Source: Ashinkailepas kermadecensis
Taxonomy: Eukaryota > Arthropoda > Thecostraca > Neolepadidae
Assembly (NCBI GenBank): GCA_034440615.1
Contig: JAOTOM010004556.1
Coordinates: 1 to 64,000, forward strand
Length of the DNA stretch: 64,000 nt
Reading direction: 5' to 3'
The position numbers were made by a program, and so were the translations under genes. Below the pieces are notes generated by a model. The model ran no database searches. It saw nothing but the letters and a program-made list of their open reading frames with translations, and was not told the origin of the DNA. This document shows positions 23,318-34,204 of the stretch, in pieces; the stretch's first letter is position 1, and every line of letters starts with the position of its first letter.

Positions 23318-24694
23318 ACCCCACACCGGCGGACACCTCACCTGGCGAGATGTACACCCCGGCCCGCTGCCGACCCCACACCGGCGGACACCTCACCTGG
23401 CGAGATGTACACCCCGGCCCGCTGCCGACCCCACACCGGCGGACACCTCACCCGGCGAGATGTACACCCCGGCCCGCTGCCGACCCCACACCGGCGGACA
23501 CCTCACCTGGCGAGATGTACACCCCGGCCCGCTGCCGACCCCACACCGGCGGACACCTCACCTGGCGAGATGTACACCCCGGCCCGCTGCCGACCCCACA
23601 CCGGCGGACACCTCACCTGGCGAGATGTACACCCCGGCCCGCTGCCGACCCCACACCGGCGGACACCTCACCTGGCGAGATGTACACCCCGCCCCGGCGT
23701 TCCGACCCCACACCGGCGGACACCTCACCTGGCGAGATGTACACCCCGGCCCGCTGCCGACCCCACACCGGCGGACACCTCACCTGGCGAGATGTACACC
23801 CCGGCCCGCTGCCGACCCCACACCGGCGGACACCTCACCTGGCGAGATGTACACCCCGGCCCGCTGCCGACCCCACACCGGCGGACACCTCATCTGGCGA
23901 GATGTACGCCCCGGCCCGCTGCCGACCCCACACCGGCGGACACCTCACCTGGCGAGATGTACACCCCGGCCCGCTGCCGACCCCACACCGGCGGACACCT
24001 CACCTGGCGAGATGTACACCCCGGCCCGCTGCCGACCCCACACCGGCGGACACCTCACCTGGCGAGATGTACACCCCGGCCCGCTGCCGACCCCACACCG
24101 GCGGACACCTCACCTGGCGAGATGTACACCCCGGCCCGCTGCCGACCCCACACCGGCGGACACCTCACCTGGCGAGATGTACACCCCGGCCCGCTGCCGA
24201 CCCCACACCGGCGGACACCTCACCTGGCGAGATGTACACCCCGGCCCGCTGCCGACCCCACACCGGCGGACACCTCACCTGGCGAGATGTACACCCCGGC
24301 CCGCTGCCGACCCCACACCGGCGGACACCTCACCTGGCGAGATGTGCACCCCGCCCCGGCGTTCCGACCCCACACCGGCGGACACCTCACCTGGCGAGAT
24401 GTACACCCCGGCCCGCTGCCGACCCCACACCGGCGGACACCTCACCTGGCGAGATGTACACCCCGGCCCGCTGCCGACCCCACACCGGCGGACACCTCAC
24501 CTGGCGAGATGTACACCCCGGCCCGCTGCCGACCCCACACCGGCGGACACCTCATCTGGCGAGATGTACGCCCCGGCCCGCTGCCGACCCCACACCGGCG
24601 GACACCTCATCTGGCGAGATGTACGCCCCGGCCCGCTGCCGACCCCACACCGGCGGACACCTCACCTGGCGAGATGTACACCCCGGCCCGCTGC
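23318..24694 (-). repeat. 55-bp minisatellite made of the exon Ig2a 3' end and its 5' splice site, 25 copies
   Basis: On the gene strand each unit is the last 30 nt of exon Ig2a (ending 'gtacatctcgccag') plus the first 25 nt of the intron ('gtgaggtgtccgcc...'). Counting the 'gagatgtac' block gives 25 copies, the last being the authentic exon end at 24666. Twenty-one have CAG|GTGAGG, one has CGG|GTGAGG and three have ATGAGG. Two units are 57 bp. The block of a 57-bp unit followed by an ATGAGG unit 222 bp later occurs twice, 662 bp apart. Confidence 0.95.
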
Positions 24695-24830
24695 CACCGT
24701 ACCGCGGCCGCAGGCTTGGCACCGGTGACGTCACACTGCAGCGTCACGCGCTGACCTTGTCTGACCTGGATCAGACCGGGCTGCGCCCGCTGCCGACCTC
24801 GTGAGCGGATCTGTACCGAGGTGGGCTTCA
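24666..24830 (-). CDS. sns/hbs-like: Exon Ig2a of nephrin/Sns-like receptor
   Basis: This 165-nt phase 1-1 exon encodes the first half of Ig2. It begins LKPTSVQIRSRG after joining to the previous exon, has the B-strand cysteine in RVTLQCDVTG and the family motif AKPAAAVRWQ, and ends GVYISP. The acceptor is gttgtgccgcag before TGAAGCC and the donor is CCAG followed by GTGAGG. The last 30 nt of this exon plus the first 25 nt of the intron form the unit of a 25-copy 55-bp array. The first donor is taken as authentic because the splice to the next exon gives YISPEH, aligning with the Sns region after the Ig2 tryptophan. Any downstream copy would lengthen the exon by multiples of about 55 nt. Confidence 0.87.
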
Positions 24831-24879
24831 CTGCGGCACAACGGCAGTCGACAGTCGGCACACATTCGCTCTGGAGGAG

Positions 24880-25402
24880 CAGAGCTGGTGAGTCCACACG
24901 ACAACACTGTGGGCCGGCAGAGCTGGTGAGTCCACACGACAACACTGTTGGCCGGCAGAGCTGGTGAGTCCACACGACAACACTGTGGGCCGGCAGAGAT
25001 GGTGAGTCCACACGACAACACTGTGAGCCGGCAGAGCTGGTGAGTCCACACGACAACACTGTGGGCCGGCAGAGCTGGTGAGTCCACACGACAACACTGT
25101 GGGCCGGCAGAGCTGGTGAGTCCACACGACAACACTGTGGGCCGGCAGAGCTGGTGAGTCCACACGACAACACTGTGGGCCGGCAGAGCTGGTGAGTCCA
25201 CACGACAACACTGTGGGCCGGCAGAGCTGGTGAGTCCACACGACAACACTGTGGGCCGGCAGAGCTGGTGAGCCCACACAACACTGTGGGCCGGCAGAGC
25301 TGGTGAGTCCACACGACAACACTGTGGGCCGGCAGAGCTGGTGAGTCCACACGACAACACTGTGGGCCGGCAGAGCTGGTGAGTCCACACGACAACACTG
25401 AT
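24880..25402. repeat. 38-bp minisatellite upstream of exon Ig2a, about 14 units
   Basis: The plus-strand unit is 'ctggtgagtccacacgac' plus 'aacactgtgggccggcagag'. On the gene strand it lies about 50 nt upstream of the Ig2a acceptor and each unit carries GACTCAC, a possible branchpoint. On the opposite strand 13 of 14 units carry a perfect GTGAGT donor. Copies are nearly identical. Confidence 0.92.
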
Positions 25403-25459
25403 GGATCGGCGCTTGCGACACCAGCACGAGCATGACGCACCTTTAGACAGAGCACAATG

Positions 25460-25565
25460 CATAAGGTTCCATGTTAAAGGTTGAAATTGTTGGGGGGGTA
25501 AAGCCAATATTGAGGGAGCACTTTCCTCATCAAAAGTATATAAAGCAACACCTCGGACTGTCACC
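25460..25565 (+). repeat. Dispersed repeat family A, copy 2
   Basis: Contains 'ataaggttccatgttaaa', 'gttgaaattgttggggg' and 'tcaaaagtatataaag', matching 42740-42850 closely. It immediately follows the 38-bp array. Confidence 0.75.
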
Positions 25566-25907
25566 GAACTCATACACACAAACACCTGCCAGGTCACACG
25601 TGCGCCAACGGACCGACACCAGGTGCAGGCGAACACACTCAGTGTGTCGTATCGCCGAGTGGAGGTGTCGTCCTCGGTAGGCTCAGAGCGGGCGGCAAAA
25701 CGCCGACACAAGCGACGCTTGGAGATAGCCCGCGCGCTCCACCCACCGCAGCCTATTGGCAATCACGCAGCACGGCACCGACACAGGACACATCCGGCCG
25801 GGTTGTGGCACACTGGGACACACGCCACTGCTCCCACTGGTTTGCATGGGTCGTGAGGACGAGTCCGGCATCGGATCGGATCGGAAACGCAGCGCAACGT
25901 CGATGCT

Positions 25908-25931
25908 ATGAAGATGAGCTCTCCAGTGACG
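25908..25931 (+). other. Possible first coding exon end on plus strand, unproven
   Basis: ATGAAGATGAGC...GTGACG followed by GTAAGTGGG gives eight codons (MKMSSPVT) and a strong donor, then a GTAAGT-bearing array. No acceptor partner or domain is known, so this is only a candidate. Confidence 0.15.
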
Positions 25932-26015
25932 GTAAGTGGGAGCTACAGGACCGTAAGTGACCGTAAGTGCCGTAAGTGACCATAAGTGACCGTAAGTGAC
26001 CGTAAGCGTAAGTGG
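25928..26015 (+). repeat. Short GTAAGT-containing tandem repeat
   Basis: About eight copies of a 9-11-bp unit 'gaccgtaagt'. Each copy contains the consensus donor hexamer on the plus strand. Confidence 0.85.
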
Positions 26016-26019
26016 AAGG

Positions 26020-27285
26020 GTGTTCCACTTACGCTTGTCCGTCTGGTACGTGCCTATTCCCATGTACTCTGGAGGATACCAAGTGCTTAAAAGAAAACAC
26101 CACTCTTAACAGTCAAAATTGCATCCGAATCGCGTATTTAACAAAAAAAGAACGAACATTTTGTGGCAGCGATCACTTCTTGACCGAACTGACTCAAGGT
26201 TCCGCGGAATTTATAGACAGTGTTACGACGTGCACACAAAGCCAGGGTCGCCCGGCTTTGCAGCGTACACCCACAGAAACATTGATTTGCCCATCCACAA
26301 TCGCTCCTTAAAATTCTTCAGCACACAACAAAAGACGTGCCATCGTATACACGTAGCCATATATTTTATATCGTGGGACGAACCCGTAAGGTAGGAGTCA
26401 AACTTCGATACAATGCAGTTTTAATTGGAGAAGAGGAGAAAGCTCAGCCCAAGAAGTGGTGTGATTGATCGTTTTGCCACCTCCTTGACTGCGCCACAGA
26501 TCAGGCAGGTCCGGCCGACGTTTGCTCGCTGAGTTAGAGCTGATGTATGGTCATCACTCTCTCGACAGTGGCTCGCTGACTTGTCAATCGATTCACGCCT
26601 TGCTTCAATGCTGTCCCTCTATCTTCAACTTTTACAAAACTCAGCGGGTATGCGGTGATATTTATATCCTCCTTACATACACTGCAGAAATTCGTCGGCA
26701 AACTTAGCGAGGGATATGTGGCATGCATAATTTCTGCTGGCAGAATTATCGATGCTCAAGTTAATGTTCCTTCGAAGGGTCCGCGTCTCCGGAATGTTGT
26801 CCTTCTCTTCCTCACTCCTGTGTTCGGACCGGGGAAGATTGTCTGTGGTACCACAAACAAGCGTGCAAATTTAATGTGAGCTACTCTCTGCACATGGCCC
26901 TGCTTGCAAACATTTGCACTCTGACACATTTTGCAGCCGGAGAACATGACACTGATTGGCTAGAACGCCTGTCTAAAATTCAGCCCCACTTTCAGTGTTT
27001 GTGTATGTGTTTGTGGATGTGTTTGTGGATGAAAGCCGGACTTGCCCCACAGCCCAACGAGAGATCCCAAAAGCTAACAACAATAACGATACCAAAAGGG
27101 ACCGTGACTTTCACTTGGTGTACCTCTATGCCCAGTGTCCAGGCTCGCAACCAATAGACCTTTTCCATGATTGGGGTGAAAATAAGATGTGGGAAATTCC
27201 CACCAAATAGTTGGAAGCCTACCGTCTCCCAGGTATGATGCCTACATTATCGTGCACATACGCACACACATCTACACCAACGCCC
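26020..27285. other. Intron between Ig1b and Ig2a, nothing recognised
   Basis: Short open frames without recognisable domains. No repeats. Confidence 0.4.
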
Positions 27286-27287
27286 AC

Positions 27288-27315
27288 GCCCACGCACACA
27301 CACACACACGCACAC
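27288..27315. repeat. (CA)n microsatellite
   Basis: Short CA tract immediately before the 30/31-bp array. Confidence 0.85.
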
Positions 27316-27548
27316 ACGAATATGTGGCTGAGTGCCACTCCGACGAATATGTGGCTGAGTGCCACGCCGGCGAACATGTAGCTGAGAACAGCACGCCTCT
27401 GGAACATATGGCGGGAGTGCCGCCTCTCACGAGCATTTAGTTCAAGACGTTGCGTCTCTGAAGCACGTGGCCGGGAGTGCCCGTCTCGGAAACACGTAGC
27501 CATGAGTGTCGAGCTCAAGACTATGCAGCTGTGGAATGGCGCGTCTCA
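27316..27548. repeat. 30/31-bp minisatellite, left block
   Basis: About 7 diverged copies of 'aatatgtggctgagtgcc' plus 'acgtctcg'-type ends. The right block with the same consensus is at 28880-29625. Confidence 0.8.
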
Positions 27549-28880
27549 ATTTGATTGATTATTTGGGTTTAAGGGCGCGCCGACTAAGGGTCATTTGGCG
27601 CCCATGTAAACTGTCCAGCTTCTCACTTCGTGATCTGACCTTAGGTCACGCTAGAACAATATATAGATTTATGAAACGATCAATTCGGCCTCCGCCTAAG
27701 TGTACCCTGCTTGAACAGTCATTCCAAAGATAGGTCAAATCAAGCCAAATAATGTCAGATCACACGAGGTAATGTAGGGTTGGATTTGTGCTTTGTAGTC
27801 CTGGTCGTGAAGAGGAAAATGATTGGGTAATCGTATGCAAAGATAATATTGTTCTTCAAACCTGTGACATCGGAATCTCAGCTCGCACTTCCCGGTGAAT
27901 ATTGAATGCTTTTCACCGAGCCTTGTCATTGTCAAACAGCATCATTCAACCGCCAAATGAGAAAAATGAGGACAATTTTCTGGAAAGGATAATGTTCTCG
28001 ATGATAAAAATCCAGGAACAGCCCATTTTTTCAACCAAGGTCAGGTCATTTCAGGTCTTGGTTGGCCATCCAATGTTATATCGTACGACTTGGGCGACAT
28101 TGAATCCGAATTCAGACATGATTTCACGAGGAACAGCAGCATTCTATAAAAGATGACATTGTGTAGTCTATACATGGCACTTCATCTAACCTTATGCAAT
28201 GGACCTTCAGCACATATCAAACCAGAATACTCATTATATGTTCTGCATCATCTTCGACATGATAACTTACCCTAGATCTAAGTTGTTTCTTCTTAATACA
28301 GCAAAACAAATGCGGAAATTGAGCTCACCTCAGGTCAGTAACCTTGACTAGAATTAAAATTTCAAGAGAGTAGAGTTGTTCATCTTGATGAAAGAACAGC
28401 ATGATCCGAGTTTAGTGTTGACATGACGCAACTACCCGGAATGGCGGCACCTTGAAGATTTTGAAGCATTACTCTATTTTACCTGTCCCAGGTTAATGAC
28501 CCTGAATGACCTTGGCCTATAATTTGAATGGGAAATGTAAAACAGATGCATAGGAAGATACTGAAAGTATTGTGTCTTTGTGCCTACACATACGGCCGCT
28601 TTACCCCCCCCCACACACACACACAAAAACGCGGTGGGGCTCTCGAGACCCCCTGTCCCGGTAAGGGTTAATAGCCGCATTGACTTGGTGTTCATGGTAA
28701 GTATTTTACCTAAAATAAATGGTGTTCCTTTTTCTTTTTCAACCATTTGATACTCAGACACAAGATGCCGAAATCAATTAAAATTTGTCTCCAACACGCA
28801 GAATAACGACCTAGCGAAACTGACCTTAGTGACCTAGCGAAACGCGCGGGATCTCTCGATGTGAATGTACTCACACCAAT
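27549..28880. other. 1.3-kb insert between two blocks of one minisatellite
   Basis: Starts 'tttgattgattatttggg' and 'ggtcatttggcgcccatg', which resembles a repeated sequence I associate with arthropod transposable elements. No coding domain recognised. It contains a C-tract/CA tract at 28605-28628. Confidence 0.4.
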
Positions 28881-29625
28881 GTCGTAGGACCATGTAGTTG
28901 CGGAGTGCCGCGTCTCAAATATATGCAGCTGTGGAGTGCCATGTCTCAAGACCATTTAGCTGTGGAATGCCGCGTCTCAAGCCTATGTAGCTGTGGAGTG
29001 CCGCGTCTCAAGACTATGAAGCTGCGGAGTGCCGCGTCTCAATCCTATGTAGCTGTGGAGTGCCGCGTCTCAAGACCATGTAGCTGCGGAGTGCCGCGTC
29101 TCAAGACCATGTAGCTGTGGAATGCCGCGTCTCAAGCCTATGTAGCTGTGGAGTGCCGGGTCTCAAGACTATGAAGCTGCGGAGTGCCGCGTCTCAATCC
29201 TATGTAGCTGTGGAGTGCCGCGTCTCAAGACCATGTAGCTGTGGAGTGCCGCGTCTGAAGACCATGTAGCTGTGGAGTGCCGCGTCTCAAGACCATGTAG
29301 CTGTGGAGTGCCGCGTCTCAAGACCATGTAGATGTGGAGTCTCGCGTCTCGAGAACGTGCAGTCAAGAGTGCCCCGCCTCGGGAGCGTATGGCTATGGAG
29401 TGGCGCGTCTCGCGAGCATACAGCCGAGTGCACCGTCTCTCAAGGACCCACACCTGAGAGTGGAGCGTCTCAGAGACATGTGGCCGAGAGTGGAGCGTCT
29501 CAGAGACATGTGGCCGAGAGTGGCTCGTCTCGGGAACATGCGACCGAGAGTGCCGCGTCTCGGGAACATGCGACCGAGAGTGACGCGTCTCGGGAACATG
29601 CGACCGAGAGTGCGCCGGCTCACAA
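28881..29625. repeat. 30/31-bp minisatellite, right block, about 24 units
   Basis: Homogeneous part (to about 29345) has 'accatgtagctgtggagtgc' plus 'cgcgtctcaag'. The right part changes to 'gggaacatgcgaccgagag' plus 'tgacgcgtctc', with its own local homogenisation. Confidence 0.9.
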
Positions 29626-30139
29626 AGGCTGACAAATAGCACGTGGGGGACTGGCGAGCGGCGCGATCAGAACTTACGGCGCTCGGCGCACCGGGCGATG
29701 CCGATCCATCTCGTTTACCCCGAGAGAACACACCACGGCGGCCACCGCCGCCAGCCGTACTAGGCCCGTTAACCGCACACGAGACTCGCTCACATCACGC
29801 TTCGGTCCGTACTCGAGGGTGCTGTCCCGGCCGCTGAGATGCGCTTTGACGTTATTCTCCGCTGCTGGCTGCTGCTGTGTCGACATTTGCCTGTTACGGA
29901 CGTAATAGCCCGGACCATATGCTGGAGCTGGAGCCCATCTAACTACAACAGACACCGGGTAGTACCGACAGCGGAGCCCAGCTGAATATTTAAAATGACA
30001 CGGGTTCCGGTCCTTAATTTTCAGCTGCAATTTAATCTTACATCTCATTTTGATGGTTACCATAAAATGTCGGGAGGAGGCTGAAGCAGTTCCAATTGTA
30101 TGGCGGTGGCTTCTTTTCGTACCTAGGAAAAGGTTTTTT

Positions 30140-30337
30140 CTTTCGCATCCCGTACACTCCCAACAGCACCTCGGACACGTCAAGCAGCACCCCATAACTC
30201 CTAGCAGTACTCCACTCATTCCCAGCAGCACCCCACGCACTCCCAGCAGCACTCAGACATTCCCTACAGCTCCCCAGACACTACCTGCAGCTCCCCAGAC
30301 ACTCACAGCAGCGCCGCGGAGATACTCACAGAGTACG
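30140..30337 (-). repeat. 21-bp minisatellite whose first unit is the exon Ig1b donor, about 9 units
   Basis: On the gene strand the array reads GTACTCT|GTGAGTATC, then GCTGCTGTGAGTGTCTGG, GCTGCAGGTAGTGTCTGG, and further GTGCTGCTGGGAGTG units. The last 7 nt of the exon and the donor align with the unit consensus. Only the first two units have a full GTGAGT. Confidence 0.75.
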
Positions 30338-30509
30338 GTGAGGTAGGCTTCTGCCTTGATGGCTTGCTGACCGCGGTTCGGTGATACCTGGCACTGGAAG
30401 CGGCCTTCATCGAGCAGGCTCGCGTTGGAGATCTCCAGGTCATGCACACCTGACCCAGGGTCACCAAGCAGGCGGTAGCGAGGGTATCCAGGCATGGGCC
30501 GCGCGTAAC
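30330..30509 (-). CDS. sns/hbs-like: Exon Ig1b of nephrin/Sns-like receptor
   Basis: This 180-nt phase 1-1 exon encodes the second half of Ig1: YARPMPGYPRYRLLGD, a VHDLEISNASLLDEG E/F-strand region, and the closing cysteine in GRFQCQVSP, ending AEAYLTVL. The pattern (PGYPRY, D-LEISNAS, FQCQV) is diagnostic of the nephrin/Sns first Ig domain. The acceptor is ttcgtcgtcag and the donor is GTACTCT followed by GTGAGTATC. There is an N-A-S sequon. The donor region is the first member of a 21-bp tandem repeat running into the intron. The upstream intron is about 30 kb long and carries most of the minisatellites in the window. Confidence 0.88.
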
Positions 30510-30892
30510 CTGACGACGAAATCGGCACTCAGTTCAGGATTGGGGAAGTGGCAATCCACCGACACAATTAGAACCCGGAGCTGAGTGTCTCTGTTATGGG
30601 GTTTAATCAAGCTGGACACGTGCGAGTAGTGGAGAGGTCGCTTGCCACCGAACGACGTGTTTACTTTTTTCCAACTCAGCCCAGTCCACTCATAATTTGC
30701 TGTCCACAGTTACTCCAGCTGCCAGACATATTTTTATTTATTTATCGGATTGCCCCGGTTCGCTTTCCCGGCACTGGCATTGTGACAGTAACATGGCAAT
30801 ACCGCTAGCGCTGGTCGGTCAGCTGGCGTGTTTTCCGACTGCGACCGCGACGGCAATTCGTGGACATGCAGTGGCATCGGCGGGCCTTATGT

Positions 30893-33440
30893 CAGTTACA
30901 CAGCACCGGTACATACCATTTCAGACACGTTGTTGGGTACACAGCTCCGGTACGTACCATTTCGATCACGTTGCTGGGTACATAGCCCCGATGCATAACA
31001 TTCGTGGCACATTGTTGGGTACATAGCTCCGGTACGTACCATTTCGATCACGTTGCTAGGTACATAGCCCCGATACATAACATTCGTGGCACATTGTTGG
31101 GTACATAGCTCCGGTACATACCATTCCAGACACGTTGTTGGGTACAACATAGCTCCGGTAGGTACCATTCAAGACACGTTGCTGAGTACACAGCCCCGGT
31201 ACATACCACCCCCAGGCACGTTGTTGGGTACATAGCCTTGGTACATACCATTCGTGGTACATTGTTGGGTGCATAGCCCCAGTACATACCATCCCAGGCG
31301 CGTTGTTGGGTACATAGCCCCAGTACATACCATCCCAGGCGCGTTGTTGGGTACATAGCCCCGGTACATACCACCCCCAGGCACGTTGTTGGGTACATAG
31401 CCCCGGTACATACCACCCCCAGGCACGTTGTTGGGTACATAGCCCCGGTAAATACCACCCCCAGACACGTTGTTGGGTACATAGCCCCGGTACATACCAC
31501 CCCCAGGCACGTTGTTGGGTACATAGCCCCGGTACATACCACCCCCAGGCACGTTGTTGGGTACACAGCCCCGGTACATACCACCCCCAGGCACGTTGTT
31601 GGGTACATAGCCCCAGTACATACCACCCCCAGGCACGTTGTTGGGTACATAATCCCGGTACATACCACCCCCAGGCACGTTGTTGGGTACATAGCCCCGG
31701 TACATACCACCCCCAGGCACGTTGTTGGGTACATAGGCCCGGTACATACCACCCCCAGGCACGTTGTTGGGTACATAGCCCCGGTACATACCACCCCCAG
31801 GCACGTTGTTGGGTACATAGCCCCGGTACATACCACCCCCAGGCACGTTGTTGGGTACATAGCCCCGGTACATACCACCCCCAGGCACGTTGTTGGGTAC
31901 ATAGCCCCGGTGCATACCACCCCCAGGCACGTTGTTGGGTACATAGGCCCGGTACATACCACCCCCAGGCACGTTGTTGGGTACATAGCCCCGGTACATA
32001 CCACCCCCAGGCACGTTGTTGGGTACATAGCCCCGGTACATACCACCACCCCCAGGCACGTTGTTGGGTACATAGCCCCGGTACATACCACCCCCAGGCA
32101 CGTTGTTGGGTACATAGCCCCGGTACATACCACCCCCAGGCACGTTGTTGGGTACATAGGCCCGGTACATACCACCCCCAGGCACGTTGTTGGGTACATA
32201 TCCCCGGTACATACCACCCCCAGGCACGTTGTTGGGTACATAGCCCCGGTACATACCACCCCCAGGCGCGTTGTTGGGTACATAGCCCCGGTACATACCA
32301 CCCCCAGGCACGTTGTTGGGTACATAGCCCCGGTACATACCACCCCCAGGCACGTTGTTGGGTACATAGCCCCGGTACATACCACCCCCAGGCACGTTGT
32401 TGGGTACATAGGCCCGGTACATACCACCCCCAGGCACGTTGTTGGGTACATAGCCCCGGTACATACCACCCCCAGGCACGTTGTTGGGTACATAGCCCCG
32501 GTACATACCACCCCCAGGCACGTTGTTGGGTACATAGCCCCGGTGCATACCACCCCCAGGCGCGTTGTTGGGTACATAGCCCCGGTACATACCACCCCCA
32601 GGCACGTTGTTGGGTACATAGCCCCGGTACATACCACCCCCAGGCACGTTGTTGGGTACATAGCCCCGGTACATACCACCCCCAGGCACGTTGTTGGGTA
32701 CATAGGCCCGGTACATACCACCCCCAGGCACGTTGTTGGGTACATAGCCCCGGTACATACCACCCCCAGGCACGTTGTTGGGTACATAGCCCCGGTACAT
32801 ACCACCCCCAGGCACGTTGTTGGGTACATAGCCCCGGTGCATACCACCCCCAGGCGCGTTGTTGGGTACATAGCCCCGGTACATACCACCCCCAGGCACG
32901 TTGTTGGGTACATAGCCCCGGTACATACCACCCCCAGGCACGTTGTTGGGTACATATCCCCGGTACATACCACCCCCAGGCACGTTGTTGGGTACATAGC
33001 CCCGGTACATACCACCCCCAGGCACGTTGTTGGGTACATAGGCCCGGTACATACCACCCCCAGGCACGTTGTTGGGTACATAGCCCGGTACATACCACCC
33101 CCAGGCACGTTGTTGGGTACATAGCCCCGGTGCATACCACCCCCAGGCGCGTTGTTGGGTACATAGCCCCGGTACATACCACCCCCAGGCACGTTGTTGG
33201 GTACATAGCCCCGGTACATACCACCCCCAGGCACGTTGTTGGGTACATAGCCCCGGTACATACCACCCCCAGGCACGTTGTTGGGTACATAGCCCCGGTA
33301 CATACCACCCCCAGGCACGTTGTTGGGTACATAGGCCCGGTACATACCACCCCCAGGCACGTTGTTGGGTACATAGCCCCGGTACATACCACCCCCAGGC
33401 ACGTTGTTGGGTACATAGGCCCGGTGCATACCATTCGTGG
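30893..33440. repeat. 42-bp minisatellite, about 60 units
   Basis: Unit 'ggtacataccacccccaggc' plus 'acgttgttgggtacatagcccc'. The left 480 bp is divergent and the rest nearly uniform. A 'ggcgcgttg' variant recurs at 32268, 32562, 32855 and 33148, giving a 7-unit (294-bp) higher-order repeat. Forty-two is a multiple of 3 and the unit has no stop in several frames, so it yields open frames of up to 850 codons that are not genes. Confidence 0.95.
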
Positions 33441-34200
33441 CGCGTTGCTGTAATTTTCATTTAGCCATGTACGTCGGCACGGGCTTTGGGTAGGGGGGAC
33501 GAGATGATTTTTTGGCATTTTTAACCACGCAATGCCATAGATTGTTAAATTGAGCGGAAATTGAGCGGAAGCATCCCCTCCCCGGTCTTCCGCTGTGGCG
33601 GCGCCCATGCCTGTAGCTAATTTCCTGATGTACTGTGCTTGTACCAGGTTCTGTACATCACTTAAAGTTACTTTGCAAAACCATTCGTACCTTCTCGATC
33701 ACACTTTCCGTATCACACTCAGCTTCCTTGATGCACTCTGTCTTTGCTACGCAGGTTTGCGCATAATGTTCACTTAGCTGATGGTTCGGTGCGGCTGGTT
33801 TCCGTTCCATTTTGGTATCATAACATCGTGTTTTCTAGTATCGACACCTGGTGGACTAAAGATAAATAAAAAGAGGTTCGTCGAATGTTTTTTTGTTTGT
33901 TGGAATATACAAATATACTTTCCATCGCCGTTATATTTTTTCCCAGTGTGAAATATCTCCCTAAATGTGGCATAAACAGGCCAAAAATAAATGTCATGTT
34001 ATCCCCTTGTTCCGTATACCAAATAAATCAGCAGTAAAGCGACACGCGGATCACAGGAAATCCTCGCTGGAAATACCATGCGGCTCGAAAGCGTAACACA
34101 GAGGCATCAAAGCTCGAACACACGACGCCGTACAGAACAGTGTATTCCCGGAGTGCTGCTCGCTGCGGCTCGCAACATCCAGCACGAGGCCACACGTGAG
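33441..34200. other. Intronic sequence, nothing recognised
   Basis: Separates the 42-bp and 68-bp arrays. No feature seen. Confidence 0.4.
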
Positions 34201-34204
34201 CGCA

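Noticed and set aside
23318..24694. CRISPR array
   Set aside because: Direct head-to-tail repeats without unique spacers, in a eukaryotic intron, and derived from an exon border.
23076..24804. Three overlapping plus-strand frames of 449-550 codons with His/Thr/Pro-rich repeats
   Set aside because: They are antisense to the exon-derived 55-bp array; all three frames are open because 55 is not a multiple of 3 and the unit has no stop.
24607..25762. Long minus-strand frames reading SSAGPQCCRVDSPALPAH repeats
   Set aside because: Translation of the 38-bp intronic array; only the exon Ig2a part (24666-24830) is coding.
31048..33608. Very long minus-strand open frames (up to 850 codons) and a 404-codon plus-strand frame
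   Set aside because: They run through a 42-bp array whose unit is a multiple of 3 and lacks stops; three minus frames are open at once, which is a repeat artefact.
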